Shown: positions 9,409-17,538 of the stretch, piece by piece | How the letters are laid out: every line of letters starts with the position of its first letter | Position numbering within the stretch: the stretch's first letter is position 1 | Assembly: GCA_030706455.1 (NCBI GenBank) | Contig: JAUZOL010000004.1 | Location: forward strand, 1 to 56,795 | Reading direction: 5' to 3' | Source: Bacteroidota bacterium | GTDB taxonomy: Bacteria > Bacteroidota > Bacteroidia > Bacteroidales > Paludibacteraceae | DNA length: 56,795 bases | The notes under the pieces: generated by a model | The model's input: the letters and a program-made list of their open reading frames with translations, nothing else | Databases searched by the model: none | Told to the model about the DNA's origin: nothing | Translations under genes and position numbers: made by a program

Positions 9409-9925
9409 TGCGGATGACCTGAAGTGGATCATGCAAGTCACGTTGCTTGGCAACAAAGATGCTTTCAATCCACTTGTCAGAAAATATCAATCGCCTATTC
9501 GCCGGTTCTTTCTGAACCTGACGATGGGCGATTCATCTCTGAGTGACGATCTGGCGCAGGAAACATTTATCAAGGCATATCTACAGCTGAAGTCGTTTCA
9601 AGGGCTTTCGGGTTTTTCCACCTGGTTGTTTCGCATTGCTTACAACGTATTTTACGATTCGGTACGGGCACAAAAGCATCAAAACGAGACTTCTTTGGAC
9701 GAAGTAGACCGGTGGCATTCGGTTGATAATGATTTTTCGGCTGAAAAAAGCGATCTTTACGATGCTTTGCGTAAATTGCGTCAGGAAGAACGAACGGCCA
9801 TTCTTCTTTGCTATATGGAAGGGATGAGCCACTCCCAGGCCGCAAAAGTAATGAAATGCCCACTGGGAACTCTCAAATCATATGTTTCTGCCGGCAAAAC
9901 CAAACTGGCACACCATTTGCAATAA
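9401..9925 (+). CDS. ECF-type RNA polymerase sigma factor
   Basis: This 174-residue protein has sigma region 2 (DDLAQETFIKAYLQLKSF, about residues 48-65, and FSTWLFRIAYNVFYD). Its sigma-70 region 4 is a helix-turn-helix (YMEGMSHSQAAKVMKCP followed by LGTLKSYVSAGK) at the C terminus. There is no region 1 or 3, as in group-4 (ECF) sigma factors. It redirects RNA polymerase to stress or envelope promoters. It is flanked by two membrane-protein genes in one operon: the upstream gene overlaps by 8 nt and the downstream gene begins 14 nt later. This suggests that one of them acts as its membrane-bound regulator. Confidence 0.9.
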   Translation: MSNADDLKWIMQVTLLGNKDAFNPLVRKYQSPIRRFFLNLTMGDSSLSDDLAQETFIKAYLQLKSFQGLSGFSTWLFRIAYNVFYDSVRAQKHQNETSLDEVDRWHSVDNDFSAEKSDLYDALRKLRQEERTAILLCYMEGMSHSQAAKVMKCPLGTLKSYVSAGKTKLAHHLQ

Positions 9926-9939
9926 TAAGACAGACAAAA

Positions 9940-10257
9940 ATGACGAACATGAACGACAAACAATTGCAACAGTTTTTTGCAGAACACAAGATGGATGTTG
10001 CCGACAAAGGATTTTCCGACAAGGTAATCCATCGTCTGCCAGAAAAACAACGCGTCCCGGGCTTAGTCTGGATATTTGGAATCATCAGTACGCTGACTGT
10101 AATCCTTACCGGTAACTATTATAGGGTATTCCGCGTTTTTATGGCAATATTGGATACTTTAGGATGGTGGATTTTACCGGTTGTCAGTTGTACTATCGCT
10201 GCCGCCATTCTATTTGCGGTGGCATCTTACGAACGACGACAAGCCATATTCAGATAA
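9940..10257 (+). CDS. Small membrane protein, DUF5056-like, candidate anti-sigma partner
   Basis: This 105-residue protein starts at the ATG at 9940 (a second ATG lies at 9949). The cytoplasmic N-terminal segment (about residues 1-45, LQQFFAEHKMDVADKGFSDKV) resembles the short helical N termini of DUF5056-type proteins and some anti-sigma factors. Two transmembrane helices follow (VWIFGIISTLTVILTG and WILPVVSCTIAAAILFAV). It lies 14 nt after the sigma gene. It probably holds the sigma factor at the membrane, but no zinc-binding anti-sigma motif (HxxxCxxC) is present, so that role is inferred from position only. Confidence 0.65.
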   Translation: MTNMNDKQLQQFFAEHKMDVADKGFSDKVIHRLPEKQRVPGLVWIFGIISTLTVILTGNYYRVFRVFMAILDTLGWWILPVVSCTIAAAILFAVASYERRQAIFR

Positions 10258-10323
10258 TTTGATTTCAAATTCCAAGATTCATTTGCCGGATTGAGATCAA
10301 ACATATTCTTCTTCGACTGGAAC

Positions 10324-10371
10324 AAAAAAAGCCCGTGATTACAGGAAATAAACCTGCATCACGGGCTTTTT
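10324..10371. terminator. Bidirectional terminator between the sigma operon and sufD
   Basis: GCCCGTGAT (10331-10339) pairs with ATCACGGGC (10358-10366), extended by an inner CAGG/CCTG. An A tract precedes it and a T tract follows, so it can stop transcription from both convergent operons. Confidence 0.85.
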
Positions 10372-10394
10372 GGAATATTAAATTCTGAATAATA

Positions 10395-11723
10395 TTATTG
10401 GCAAATAACGCAACCGGCACACTTGGAAAGCTCTCCCCTGAAGCGCTTTTCAACCAGCAGGTGAATCCGGTCTTTCAATGCATCAATGCGAATATTTTCA
10501 ATTACATCGGCCGCAAATGCAAACTTGAGCAACAGTTTGGCCTCTTTTACCGAAATACCCCGCGAACGCATGTAGAAAAGCGCTGCTTCATCCAATTGCC
10601 CTACCGTGGCACCATGAGAACACTTTACATCGTCTGCATAGATTTCCAGCTGTGGTTTGGCCCTCATTTTAGCCGTTGAAGTTGCACAAAGATTTTTATT
10701 GGTCATCAACGCTTCTGTTTTCTGTGCGCCCGGAGCAACATAAATCTTTCCGACAAAGGCTCCGACAGCAGAGTCGTCCAACACATATTTGAACAACTCG
10801 CGACTGCGACAATGCGGCGTATTGTGATTAATCAGCGTAAAATTATCCACTTGCTGATTTTTATCTCCGATGGCCATTCCACAAAGCAACACTTCCGCAT
10901 TTTCGCCATCCAAATCCACTTGTACATTATTGCGGGTTAATCCGTTATGAAGTGTAACCGCATTAATCAGCACATTCGACGAAGCTTCCTGCTTCACCAA
11001 CAACGAGCTGATATTGGTCGTCTTGTTATGCGTATTTTCCAACGAATAATATTCAAATGAAGCATTTTCGCCCACGAAGACTTCGGTGACACGATTACAC
11101 AGAAATTGTACTGGATCCTGCGTGTGAGCACATTCGAGGAGTTGCGCTTTTGCGCCTTCTTCAATAATGACGAGATTGCGGCTGTTAGCCATAAAATCAA
11201 CATCGGCACGCATAATATCCACCAACTGAACAGGCTTGGGCAATACTACACCTTTCGGCACATACATAAAAAAGCCATCCTGAACAAAAGCTTCATTAAA
11301 CGCCATTGTAGCCGTTTTTGCCTTTGCGGCCTGACGATTGTAATATTTGGCTACCAGTTCGGGATATTTCTGCGCAGCCTCATTCAGTCCGCAGATAATA
11401 ACCCCTTCGGGTAACACCGGCTGTTGCTGGGTTGTGTAGAAGCTATCATTGACAACGTAATAGAGGTAGCCATTGATACTCGGCACATCGCAACGAAACG
11501 CTACCGGGATATACAGCCGGTTCAGGTTCAAACCGTAATCGACTGAAAAGGGCTTACCCAAATCAGTATACAAATAATCTTCGTTGCGTGTGGTTGGAAA
11601 CCCCAGGCTCTCAAAACGGTTAAAAGCGTCATCACGACCGGCATTCAACACATCGGCGCAAGGCTTTTTAAGTTCGGCATGGCGTTCCTTGTATAGTTCT
11701 ATATAGGATTGTTCTATCGACAT
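10395..11723 (-). CDS. sufD: Fe-S cluster assembly protein SufD
   Basis: This 442-residue protein is the right length for SufD; the start chosen is the ATG at 11723 (MSIEQSYIEL), since the frame upstream of it shows no family similarity. The C-terminal half has the SufB/SufD core signature (KCSHGATVGQLDEAALFYM). SufD works with SufB and the ATPase SufC in the SufBCD scaffold that builds iron-sulfur clusters in the cytoplasm. The protein ends in an unusual Cys-rich tail, CAGCVICQ. It follows sufC by 100 nt. sufB and sufS are not beside it. Confidence 0.92.
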   Translation of the reverse strand: MSIEQSYIELYKERHAELKKPCADVLNAGRDDAFNRFESLGFPTTRNEDYLYTDLGKPFSVDYGLNLNRLYIPVAFRCDVPSINGYLYYVVNDSFYTTQQQPVLPEGVIICGLNEAAQKYPELVAKYYNRQAAKAKTATMAFNEAFVQDGFFMYVPKGVVLPKPVQLVDIMRADVDFMANSRNLVIIEEGAKAQLLECAHTQDPVQFLCNRVTEVFVGENASFEYYSLENTHNKTTNISSLLVKQEASSNVLINAVTLHNGLTRNNVQVDLDGENAEVLLCGMAIGDKNQQVDNFTLINHNTPHCRSRELFKYVLDDSAVGAFVGKIYVAPGAQKTEALMTNKNLCATSTAKMRAKPQLEIYADDVKCSHGATVGQLDEAALFYMRSRGISVKEAKLLLKFAFAADVIENIRIDALKDRIHLLVEKRFRGELSKCAGCVICQ

Positions 11724-11823
11724 AAGTTCAATTTGAAAATTTAGAAACTCGACAATTTTGAAATAAAGTCCGATTCGCAAAACCGACCTAATCGCAAATT
11801 GTAAATGGTTAAATTGTCAATGA

Positions 11824-12579
11824 CTACTGGGCATCAATTTCCTGCTTAATCCAGTCGTAACCTCTGTCCTCAAGTTCAAGAGCCAGTTCCGGACCTGCTG
11901 TTTTCACAATCTGTCCTTTGTACAAAACATGCACAATATCAGGTTTGATATAATCGAGTAACCGCTGATAGTGAGTAATCACGATACAAGCATTATGATC
12001 GGTTTTCAACTTATTTACGCCGCTTGCCACAATACGCAAGGCATCAATATCCAATCCGCTATCGGTTTCGTCAAGGATAGAGAGTTTTGGGTCAAGCATT
12101 GCCATCTGAAAAATTTCGTTCCGTTTCTTTTCTCCGCCCGAAAATCCTTCGTTTACCGAACGATTGGCCAGTTTACTATCCAATTCCACGAACTCTTTCT
12201 TCTCGCGCATCAGTTTGAGAAAATCAGAAGCCGAAATAGGATCCATTCCTTTATATTTTCGATGCTCATTGATAGCTGTACGCATGAAGTTGGTCATACT
12301 GACACCCGGAATTTCGACCGGATACTGAAAACTAAGAAAAATTCCTTCGCGTGAACGATCCTCAGGAGCCATCTCCAGAAGGTTTTTTCCATTAAAAATG
12401 ACTTCTCCTTCGGTAACCGTAAACAATGGATTACCCGTTAGTACGGCAGACAGGGTACTTTTGCCCGAACCATTGGGCCCCATGATAGCATGAACCTCTC
12501 CTTCGTTAACTTGCAGGTTAATTCCTCTCAAAATCTCTTTCCCGTTTATATTGGCATGTAAATTCTTTATTGTAAGCAT
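11824..12579 (-). CDS. sufC: Fe-S cluster assembly ATPase SufC
   Basis: This 251-residue protein starts at the ATG at 12579. It is an ABC-type ATPase with Walker A GPNGSGKST (residues 34-42), the SufC-type signature SGGEKKRNE, and Walker B LSILDETDSGLD. SufC powers the SufBCD complex in the cytoplasm. It is the first gene of a two-gene reverse-strand unit with sufD, with a TATCTTTG -7 element at 12652-12659. A sufB gene would be expected directly upstream, but the next gene there is the divergent ispH. Confidence 0.95.
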   Translation of the reverse strand: MLTIKNLHANINGKEILRGINLQVNEGEVHAIMGPNGSGKSTLSAVLTGNPLFTVTEGEVIFNGKNLLEMAPEDRSREGIFLSFQYPVEIPGVSMTNFMRTAINEHRKYKGMDPISASDFLKLMREKKEFVELDSKLANRSVNEGFSGGEKKRNEIFQMAMLDPKLSILDETDSGLDIDALRIVASGVNKLKTDHNACIVITHYQRLLDYIKPDIVHVLYKGQIVKTAGPELALELEDRGYDWIKQEIDAQ

Positions 12580-12651
12580 AATGAATGATTTGTTGTTTGA
12601 ACCGTCAGTATCAACACACTGACTGATTTTACAAAATATTAAAAAGCTACG

Positions 12652-12659
12652 CAAAGATA
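12652..12659 (-). promoter_or_regulatory. -7 promoter element for sufCD
   Basis: The reverse strand reads TATCTTTG. No good -33 TTG is seen at 19-21 nt. The leader to the sufC ATG would be about 65 nt. Confidence 0.5.
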
Positions 12660-12705
12660 ATCAATAAAATGATGATGTGTATGCTCATTTTTGTGCGTTG
12701 TGTGT

Positions 12706-12713
12706 TAATTTTG
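12706..12713 (+). promoter_or_regulatory. -7 promoter element for ispH-pfkA
   Basis: TAATTTTG matches TAnnTTTG; the -33 half is weak. Transcription from here leaves a leader of about 130 nt before ispH. That leader contains an AGCGTACC/GGCACGCT hairpin (12723-12742, one mismatch) and a CAGGAG/CTCCTG pairing (12752-12757 with 12817-12822). Confidence 0.5.
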
Positions 12714-12848
12714 CACAAGTTTAGCGTACCGAAGGGCACGCTGCAAACCATCAGGAGACACTGCTAGAGAGGGGAATCCGGTTTTTCAACAACAACAAAA
12801 CGGAGACCGCTACCGACTCCTGTTTATTCACTTAACGGAAATTTTACA

Positions 12849-13727
12849 ATGATAAAAATAGAAATGGATTCCGGTTCCGGATTTTGCTTTGGGGTTGTCA
12901 ATGCCATTACCAAAGCCGAACAGGAACTGGACAAAGATGACTCCCTGTTTTGCCTGGGAGATATAGTACACAATGGCAGCGAAGTGGAACGCCTCAGTAA
13001 AAGGGGTTTAAGAACCATTGAACACGAAGAGTTTTCCAAACTCAAGAATGCCCGTATTCTTTTTCGTGCGCATGGTGAACCCCCGGCTACCTATCTGGCG
13101 GCTAAAGCCAATAATATTCAGGTGATTGACGCCACCTGCCCGGTAGTACTAAAATTGCAGCAACGCATAAAAAATGCTTATGAAAACCATCCCAAAGAGG
13201 ATTGGCAAATTGTTATTTACGGAAAAATCGGACATGCAGAGGTTAACGGTCTGGTTGGACAAACAGAAAACAGCGCCATCGTGGTGGAACACATCGAAGA
13301 TCTCGATCGTGTGGATTTGAATAAGAACATTTGCCTGTTCTCTCAAACCACAAAATCGATCGCAGGCTTCAACAAACTGGTAGAAACTATCAAAAAGAAA
13401 ATTAATCCGACCGTTTCGTTTGAATTTTACGATACAATTTGCCGCCAGGTATCAAATCGTATTCCAAATATTCGTACCTTTGCAGTACGACACGATATAG
13501 TCTTTTTCGTGAGCGGCAAAAAAAGTTCAAACGGCAAAGCTCTGTTTGACGAATGCAAAGCTGTTAACCCCAACTCACATCTAATATCTACCCCTGAAGA
13601 TATCACTCCGTCTTTATTAAAGGGCGTAACCACAGTAGGAATCTGTGGGGCCACTTCCACACCCAAATGGCTAATGGAAGAAGTTGCCAAAGAATTAGAA
13701 AAGATTGCAAGTGTAACAAACGATTAA
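12849..13727 (+). CDS. ispH: 4-hydroxy-3-methylbut-2-enyl diphosphate reductase
   Basis: This 292-residue cytoplasmic enzyme catalyses the last step of the MEP isoprenoid pathway, reducing HMBPP to IPP and DMAPP with a [4Fe-4S] cluster. The cluster cysteines lie in GFCFGV (Cys13), DATCPVV and DTICRQ. Other family motifs are RAHGEPP, FSQTTKS and SGKKSSN. Its length matches the family. It has its own promoter with a long leader and is followed by pfkA after 12 nt, so the two are probably co-transcribed. Confidence 0.95.
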   Translation: MIKIEMDSGSGFCFGVVNAITKAEQELDKDDSLFCLGDIVHNGSEVERLSKRGLRTIEHEEFSKLKNARILFRAHGEPPATYLAAKANNIQVIDATCPVVLKLQQRIKNAYENHPKEDWQIVIYGKIGHAEVNGLVGQTENSAIVVEHIEDLDRVDLNKNICLFSQTTKSIAGFNKLVETIKKKINPTVSFEFYDTICRQVSNRIPNIRTFAVRHDIVFFVSGKKSSNGKALFDECKAVNPNSHLISTPEDITPSLLKGVTTVGICGATSTPKWLMEEVAKELEKIASVTND

Positions 13728-13739
13728 ATCAAAACGGTC

Positions 13740-14723
13740 ATGTATCAACTAAAATGTATCGGGGTACTTACCTCGGGAGGCGATGCCCCTGGCATGAATG
13801 CTGCACTCAGAGCAGTAACTCGTAAGGCCATCTATCATGGCATTCGTGTAAAAGCGATTTATCGCGGTTATAAAGGTCTTATTTCAGGAGAGATAAAAGA
13901 GTTTCAAACTCAGGATGTAAGCAACATTATCCAACAGGGAGGTACCATCATCAAGTCGGCACGAAGTATGGAATTCAAAACCGACGAAGGGATGCAGACC
14001 GCTTACGAAACTCTTAAGCGTGAAGAGATTGACGCTTTAGTGGTAATAGGTGGAGACGGAACCTTTACCGGGGCACGTATCTTCGGACAAATCTACAATG
14101 ATATCCCCATAGTGGGAATTCCAGGCACCATTGACAACGACCTTTACGGAACCGACTACACGATTGGTTACGACACAGCATTAAATACTGTTGTGGAAGC
14201 TGTTGACAAAATACGTGACACTGCCAGTTCGCACGAACGCCTGTTCTTTATCGAAGTAATGGGACGCGACGCCGGATTTCTGGCGCTTTACGGGGCTATT
14301 GCATCCGGAGCTGAAGCCGCTATTATTCCGGAAATCACCACCAGCACCGACCAGTTAACCCAGTTGATCGAACAAGGCTTCCGAAAGTCAAAAAACAGTA
14401 GCATTGTACTGGTTGCCGAAAGCGACATCACAGGAGGAGCAATGGCTGTGGCCGACAAAGTAAAGAAAGCTCACCCCGAATTCGATTGCCGCGTAACAAT
14501 CCTCGGCCATATTCAACGTGGAGGCTCTCCTACTGCAAACGACCGCGTATTGGCAAGCCGCATGGGAACAGCCGCAGTGGATGCTTTATTAGCAGACCAA
14601 CGCAACGTAATGATCGGGATCGTTAACAACGAAATCGTTTATGTTCCGTTCATCAAAGCCATCAAGGACGAAAAACCTGTCAACTCAAGCCTGATGGACG
14701 TACTTCATACGCTTTCAATCTAA
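13740..14723 (+). CDS. pfkA: ATP-dependent 6-phosphofructokinase
   Basis: This 327-residue enzyme phosphorylates fructose-6-phosphate to fructose-1,6-bisphosphate in glycolysis. Motifs are [10 protein letters not shown] (residues 11-20), the nucleotide-binding GGDGTF, the catalytic [17 protein letters not shown] and GHIQRGG. GGDGTF followed by GIPGTIDND (not GPKTIDND) fits the ATP-dependent bacterial type better than the PPi type. It lies 12 nt after ispH, with a strong terminator just downstream. Confidence 0.95.
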   Translation: MYQLKCIGVLTSGGDAPGMNAALRAVTRKAIYHGIRVKAIYRGYKGLISGEIKEFQTQDVSNIIQQGGTIIKSARSMEFKTDEGMQTAYETLKREEIDALVVIGGDGTFTGARIFGQIYNDIPIVGIPGTIDNDLYGTDYTIGYDTALNTVVEAVDKIRDTASSHERLFFIEVMGRDAGFLALYGAIASGAEAAIIPEITTSTDQLTQLIEQGFRKSKNSSIVLVAESDITGGAMAVADKVKKAHPEFDCRVTILGHIQRGGSPTANDRVLASRMGTAAVDALLADQRNVMIGIVNNEIVYVPFIKAIKDEKPVNSSLMDVLHTLSI

Positions 14724-14750
14724 GTTTTCCTGGAACACCATATCATAAAA

Positions 14751-14783
14751 AAAGTTGACCTCCCAAGGGTCAACTTTTTTTAT
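14751..14783 (+). terminator. Terminator after pfkA
   Basis: AAAGTTGACC (14751-14760) and GGTCAACTTT (14768-14777) form a 10-bp stem with a 7-nt loop, followed by a T run. It ends the ispH-pfkA unit. Confidence 0.85.
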
Positions 14784-14853
14784 TGCACTGCATTTATCAT
14801 TGAGCGACGATTTAACTCCTGATATAATCCGTATAGTTAAGGACAAGGCAATA

Positions 14854-14964
14854 TTCTTGCAATAAAACGAAGCTACGCCTTGCAAGAAGGATCGCAAAGT
14901 CATTACTCTCCGAAACATCTTTCCAAACAAAATGATTCAGGTTTCAACCTATAGTGGAATCATT
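14854..14964. repeat. Inverted repeats in the pfkA/AraC gap
   Basis: The 513-nt gap 14724-15236 holds no gene. Besides the terminators it contains two long perfect inverted repeats: TTCTTGCAA (14854-14862) with TTGCAAGAA (14880-14888), and AATGATTC (14931-14938) with GAATCATT (14957-14964). The second encloses an AGGTT/AACCT pair. No promoter was found that would transcribe them independently. Confidence 0.45.
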
Positions 14965-14968
14965 TCAT

Positions 14969-15100
14969 AAAAAAAGCCAACCTCCGGAATTGACTTCAGA
15001 GGCTGGCATACACTTCATTTTTCTCTTTAGATTCAAAAATCTCAACTTCACAAAAGACATTTGGTTCTAATGCCTTCTTGAAATGTTTGTTCAATTTTCA
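14969..15100 (-). ncRNA. Candidate small RNA downstream of the AraC-type gene
   Basis: A TACTTTTG -7 element (15105-15112, reverse strand) is followed by about 130 nt ending in a terminator: GCCAGCCTC/GAGGTTGGC on the reverse strand (15007-14999 with 14984-14976), then a T7 tail at 14975-14969. Two hairpins lie between: ACATTT/AAATGT (15086-15057) and AGATT/AATCT (15042-15029). A good -33 TTG is missing. The region may instead be the 3' untranslated tail of the gene at 15237-16340. Confidence 0.35.
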
Positions 15101-15104
15101 ACGA

Positions 15105-15112
15105 CAAAAGTA
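15105..15112 (-). promoter_or_regulatory. -7 promoter element for the candidate small RNA
   Basis: The reverse strand reads TACTTTTG, matching TAnnTTTG. It lies 125 nt after the stop of the AraC-type gene and points away from it into the gap. The nearest TTG is 26 nt upstream, which is too far for the consensus spacing. Confidence 0.35.
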
Positions 15113-15236
15113 CGCCTTTTGCACATATGCTCATTTATCAATTCATACAAAACTACCGTCAAAATTGATAAGTTTACCTAAAAACACAAAAAAGCAAGAT
15201 TGGATTGTCAAACGATAGAATTCTGATTTACATAGA

Positions 15237-16340
15237 CTACTGCCTCTGACGGTACCATTCGGAAGGAGAAACCCCTGTTATGGTTTTAAATTGACGGCTA
15301 AAATTAGACGGTTCGCTGTAGCCTACCATTTCCGAAACCTGCGCTATGGAAAGCTGAGGGTTTTCACGAAAAATCCGCATTGCCTCTTCTATTCGCAACG
15401 ACCCTACCCATGCATTAAAGTTCACCCCTTCTTCTTTATTAATAAACCCCGACAACGTTGTCCTTCCTATTTTCAGAAACTGCGCCATCTCTTCGATACT
15501 AACACCAGGTGTCAAATAATATTTCTGATCCAGGACCTGTTTTTTTAGCTTTCCCCAGGTATGTCGTTGCTTTGGAGCCTGACTAATTTTTGATGTCAAT
15601 GGATGGAACACCTGTTCTATCTGCACATAAGTGCGGGGATATTGAATATAACACACGCCAAACGAAATAAAGAAAACGCCAAGAACAGAAAAGAAGGTCA
15701 TCAACGCGAGCGGAGAGTTGACTAAACTTATGACCAACGCGTATCCTCCAAGCAACAGGGCTCCATCATAACAAATGCGAACCCAGGGCAAATGCAACTT
15801 CATATTCTCTGAGAAACATTCGTCCAGGCGGGAATTATACAATATTGCTTCCTTCTGAAAAGAACGACCAAAATAGATTAGCTGTGTCACACACATCAAC
15901 CAGGCGGCAATCCTGATTAAAATTTGGGGATGTGTCAGATTGTGCTTCACCTGAGACAAACTTTCAAGTATCGGATTACCAAACTTTATAGCTCCGATCC
16001 AATATACAAGATTGAGGAATGCCAAAGGCAAAAGATGCAGAAGAATAAATTTTCTGGTAATTCGTTCCGGATGCAACAAATTAATCAATGCCATTGAAAA
16101 GAGCAAGATAAGTAAAGAGCACATGGAAAGAAGTATCATTGACAATACATTCACCAATACTTTATCGACAACCGCTATAAAAGCGGAAGCAACATAGGCA
16201 ACAAACAAAATGCGCAAAGAAATACGATAGCTCTTCAATCCGGCATTTGGCGGCAATGGGAGGGTGATAAATATGATCGCAAAAATCAGACAGGAAGCCG
16301 CCAATGCATTTGTCAACAGGACATACAGTAAATGATTCAT
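15237..16340 (-). CDS. Membrane-embedded AraC-type transcriptional regulator
   Basis: This 367-residue protein has an N-terminal half of about seven hydrophobic helices (residues about 5-225), for example LLTNALAASCLIFAIIFITL and FFSVLGVFFISFGVCYI. A basic linker follows, then a C-terminal AraC DNA-binding domain (about 265-365). The last turn-helix unit is ISEMVGYSEPSNFSRQFK-like (here VSEMVGYSEPSNFSRQFK), followed by GVSPSEWYR. Such membrane-anchored AraC proteins are common in Bacteroidales and bind DNA from the membrane. The signal and targets are unknown. The gene has its own -7 element upstream and lies just downstream of the second cargo/PorP pair on the same strand. Confidence 0.85.
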   Translation of the reverse strand: MNHLLYVLLTNALAASCLIFAIIFITLPLPPNAGLKSYRISLRILFVAYVASAFIAVVDKVLVNVLSMILLSMCSLLILLFSMALINLLHPERITRKFILLHLLPLAFLNLVYWIGAIKFGNPILESLSQVKHNLTHPQILIRIAAWLMCVTQLIYFGRSFQKEAILYNSRLDECFSENMKLHLPWVRICYDGALLLGGYALVISLVNSPLALMTFFSVLGVFFISFGVCYIQYPRTYVQIEQVFHPLTSKISQAPKQRHTWGKLKKQVLDQKYYLTPGVSIEEMAQFLKIGRTTLSGFINKEEGVNFNAWVGSLRIEEAMRIFRENPQLSIAQVSEMVGYSEPSNFSRQFKTITGVSPSEWYRQRQ

Positions 16341-16409
16341 AACTCAGGACAAATAAGAAGAATGTTTATCCAACAAGATCAGCCCGGCGGCTGTTTGAAA
16401 ATTGTCATG

Positions 16410-16417
16410 CAAAGATA
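16410..16417 (-). promoter_or_regulatory. -7 promoter element for the membrane AraC-type gene
   Basis: The reverse strand reads TATCTTTG about 70 nt before the ATG at 16340; no clear -33 TTG. The rest of the 271-nt gap up to 16611 shows no gene and no convincing terminator for the PorP/SprF gene. Confidence 0.5.
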
Positions 16418-16611
16418 CATTTTTCATGGCATTATATACTAAGTAAAATGCGCCACAAAGACTAAACAACCCTGAACTCATAGCGACGATCCTGATGACA
16501 AAAAATACCTAAGTCAGTATACTATAAGAAAATTGCGCAAAAACCATATAGAAAGGCTATCTATTTCAAAACAACTTATTGCGTGAACATTAAATATTTT
16601 TGGATTCAAGG

Positions 16612-17538
16612 TCAAAAATTACAATGACAAGGAGGCTTTGGCTTGATTCTATAGGTAAGCATTAGTTGATGCGAACCTACACTATTGTATTTGATGGCGC
16701 TATTGTTATATGTATAACTATAGCATAACGACAACTGACTGTTTATGTTCATTCCCAAAGTAGCCCCCAATTCATACCGATGGCGATAAAAGAGCCCTGC
16801 ATAAAATTTATCACTTTGCACATTATCTCTTTCGTTCTTCTTAAATACTGCCATGACTGACAATTCGTTTTGGCTCCATTTTCCGCAGAAATATTGGCTA
16901 ATCCCTAATTGACAATCAACCATATTCTCGGTAAACCAACGATAGGAAGAATAGAACAACCATGTCTGCGGGAAAATACCAGAATAACCCGACCACAAAC
17001 CAAATAGATTCTGACCGGCCATACCTAACTTGAATTTATTGCTGGTAAGTTCGATCCCGATATCCGCATTCAATTTATTCCGGTTATTAAAATCATCTGC
17101 AAATGAAGGATCCGTAGAATTATCTGCCACAATTTTGGATTGATCATAATTGATGCTTTGCCAACTGCCTGCCAATCCCATATCCAGTCGCCAATTCTCA
17201 TCCAATATGGCTGCATACGAATAGGAAAGCGATACGCTACTCGTATTCATATAGCCGATTTTGTCCTGAATAATTCTGGCACCTACCTGCATATGCTGTT
17301 CTTCCAAGTAATAGGCACCGGTAAGCCACATTGTTTTGGGAGCTCCTGCTACATTTATCCACTGCAGCCGTGTAGCAGCAGAAATAATGCCAATATACTG
17401 GTTGTTGATATAGGCTGGTGACACCAAATAGGGATTTTCCCAGTAATGATCGGGTCTGATATATGATTGAGACCAAGCGACAGCATACACAAAAGTCAGA
17501 ACGGTCGTGATAATTATTTCCTTTATTACAATCATCAT
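16612..17538 (-). CDS. PorP/SprF family type IX secretion outer-membrane protein (second copy)
   Basis: This 308-residue protein has a signal peptide (IIITTVLTFVYAVAWSQ). The NPYLVSPAY motif and the TRLQWINVAGAP segment match the PorP/SprF pattern, followed by beta-barrel strands ending HQLMLTYRI. The ATG overlaps the stop of the upstream RCC1-repeat cargo gene (ATGA), so translation is coupled. A second possible ATG lies one codon later. As with the copy at 6314, it directly follows a type-B T9SS cargo gene and is probably its dedicated secretion or anchoring partner. The protein ends in a short CHCNF tail. Confidence 0.87.
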   Translation of the reverse strand: MMIVIKEIIITTVLTFVYAVAWSQSYIRPDHYWENPYLVSPAYINNQYIGIISAATRLQWINVAGAPKTMWLTGAYYLEEQHMQVGARIIQDKIGYMNTSSVSLSYSYAAILDENWRLDMGLAGSWQSINYDQSKIVADNSTDPSFADDFNNRNKLNADIGIELTSNKFKLGMAGQNLFGLWSGYSGIFPQTWLFYSSYRWFTENMVDCQLGISQYFCGKWSQNELSVMAVFKKNERDNVQSDKFYAGLFYRHRYELGATLGMNINSQLSLCYSYTYNNSAIKYNSVGSHQLMLTYRIKPKPPCHCNF

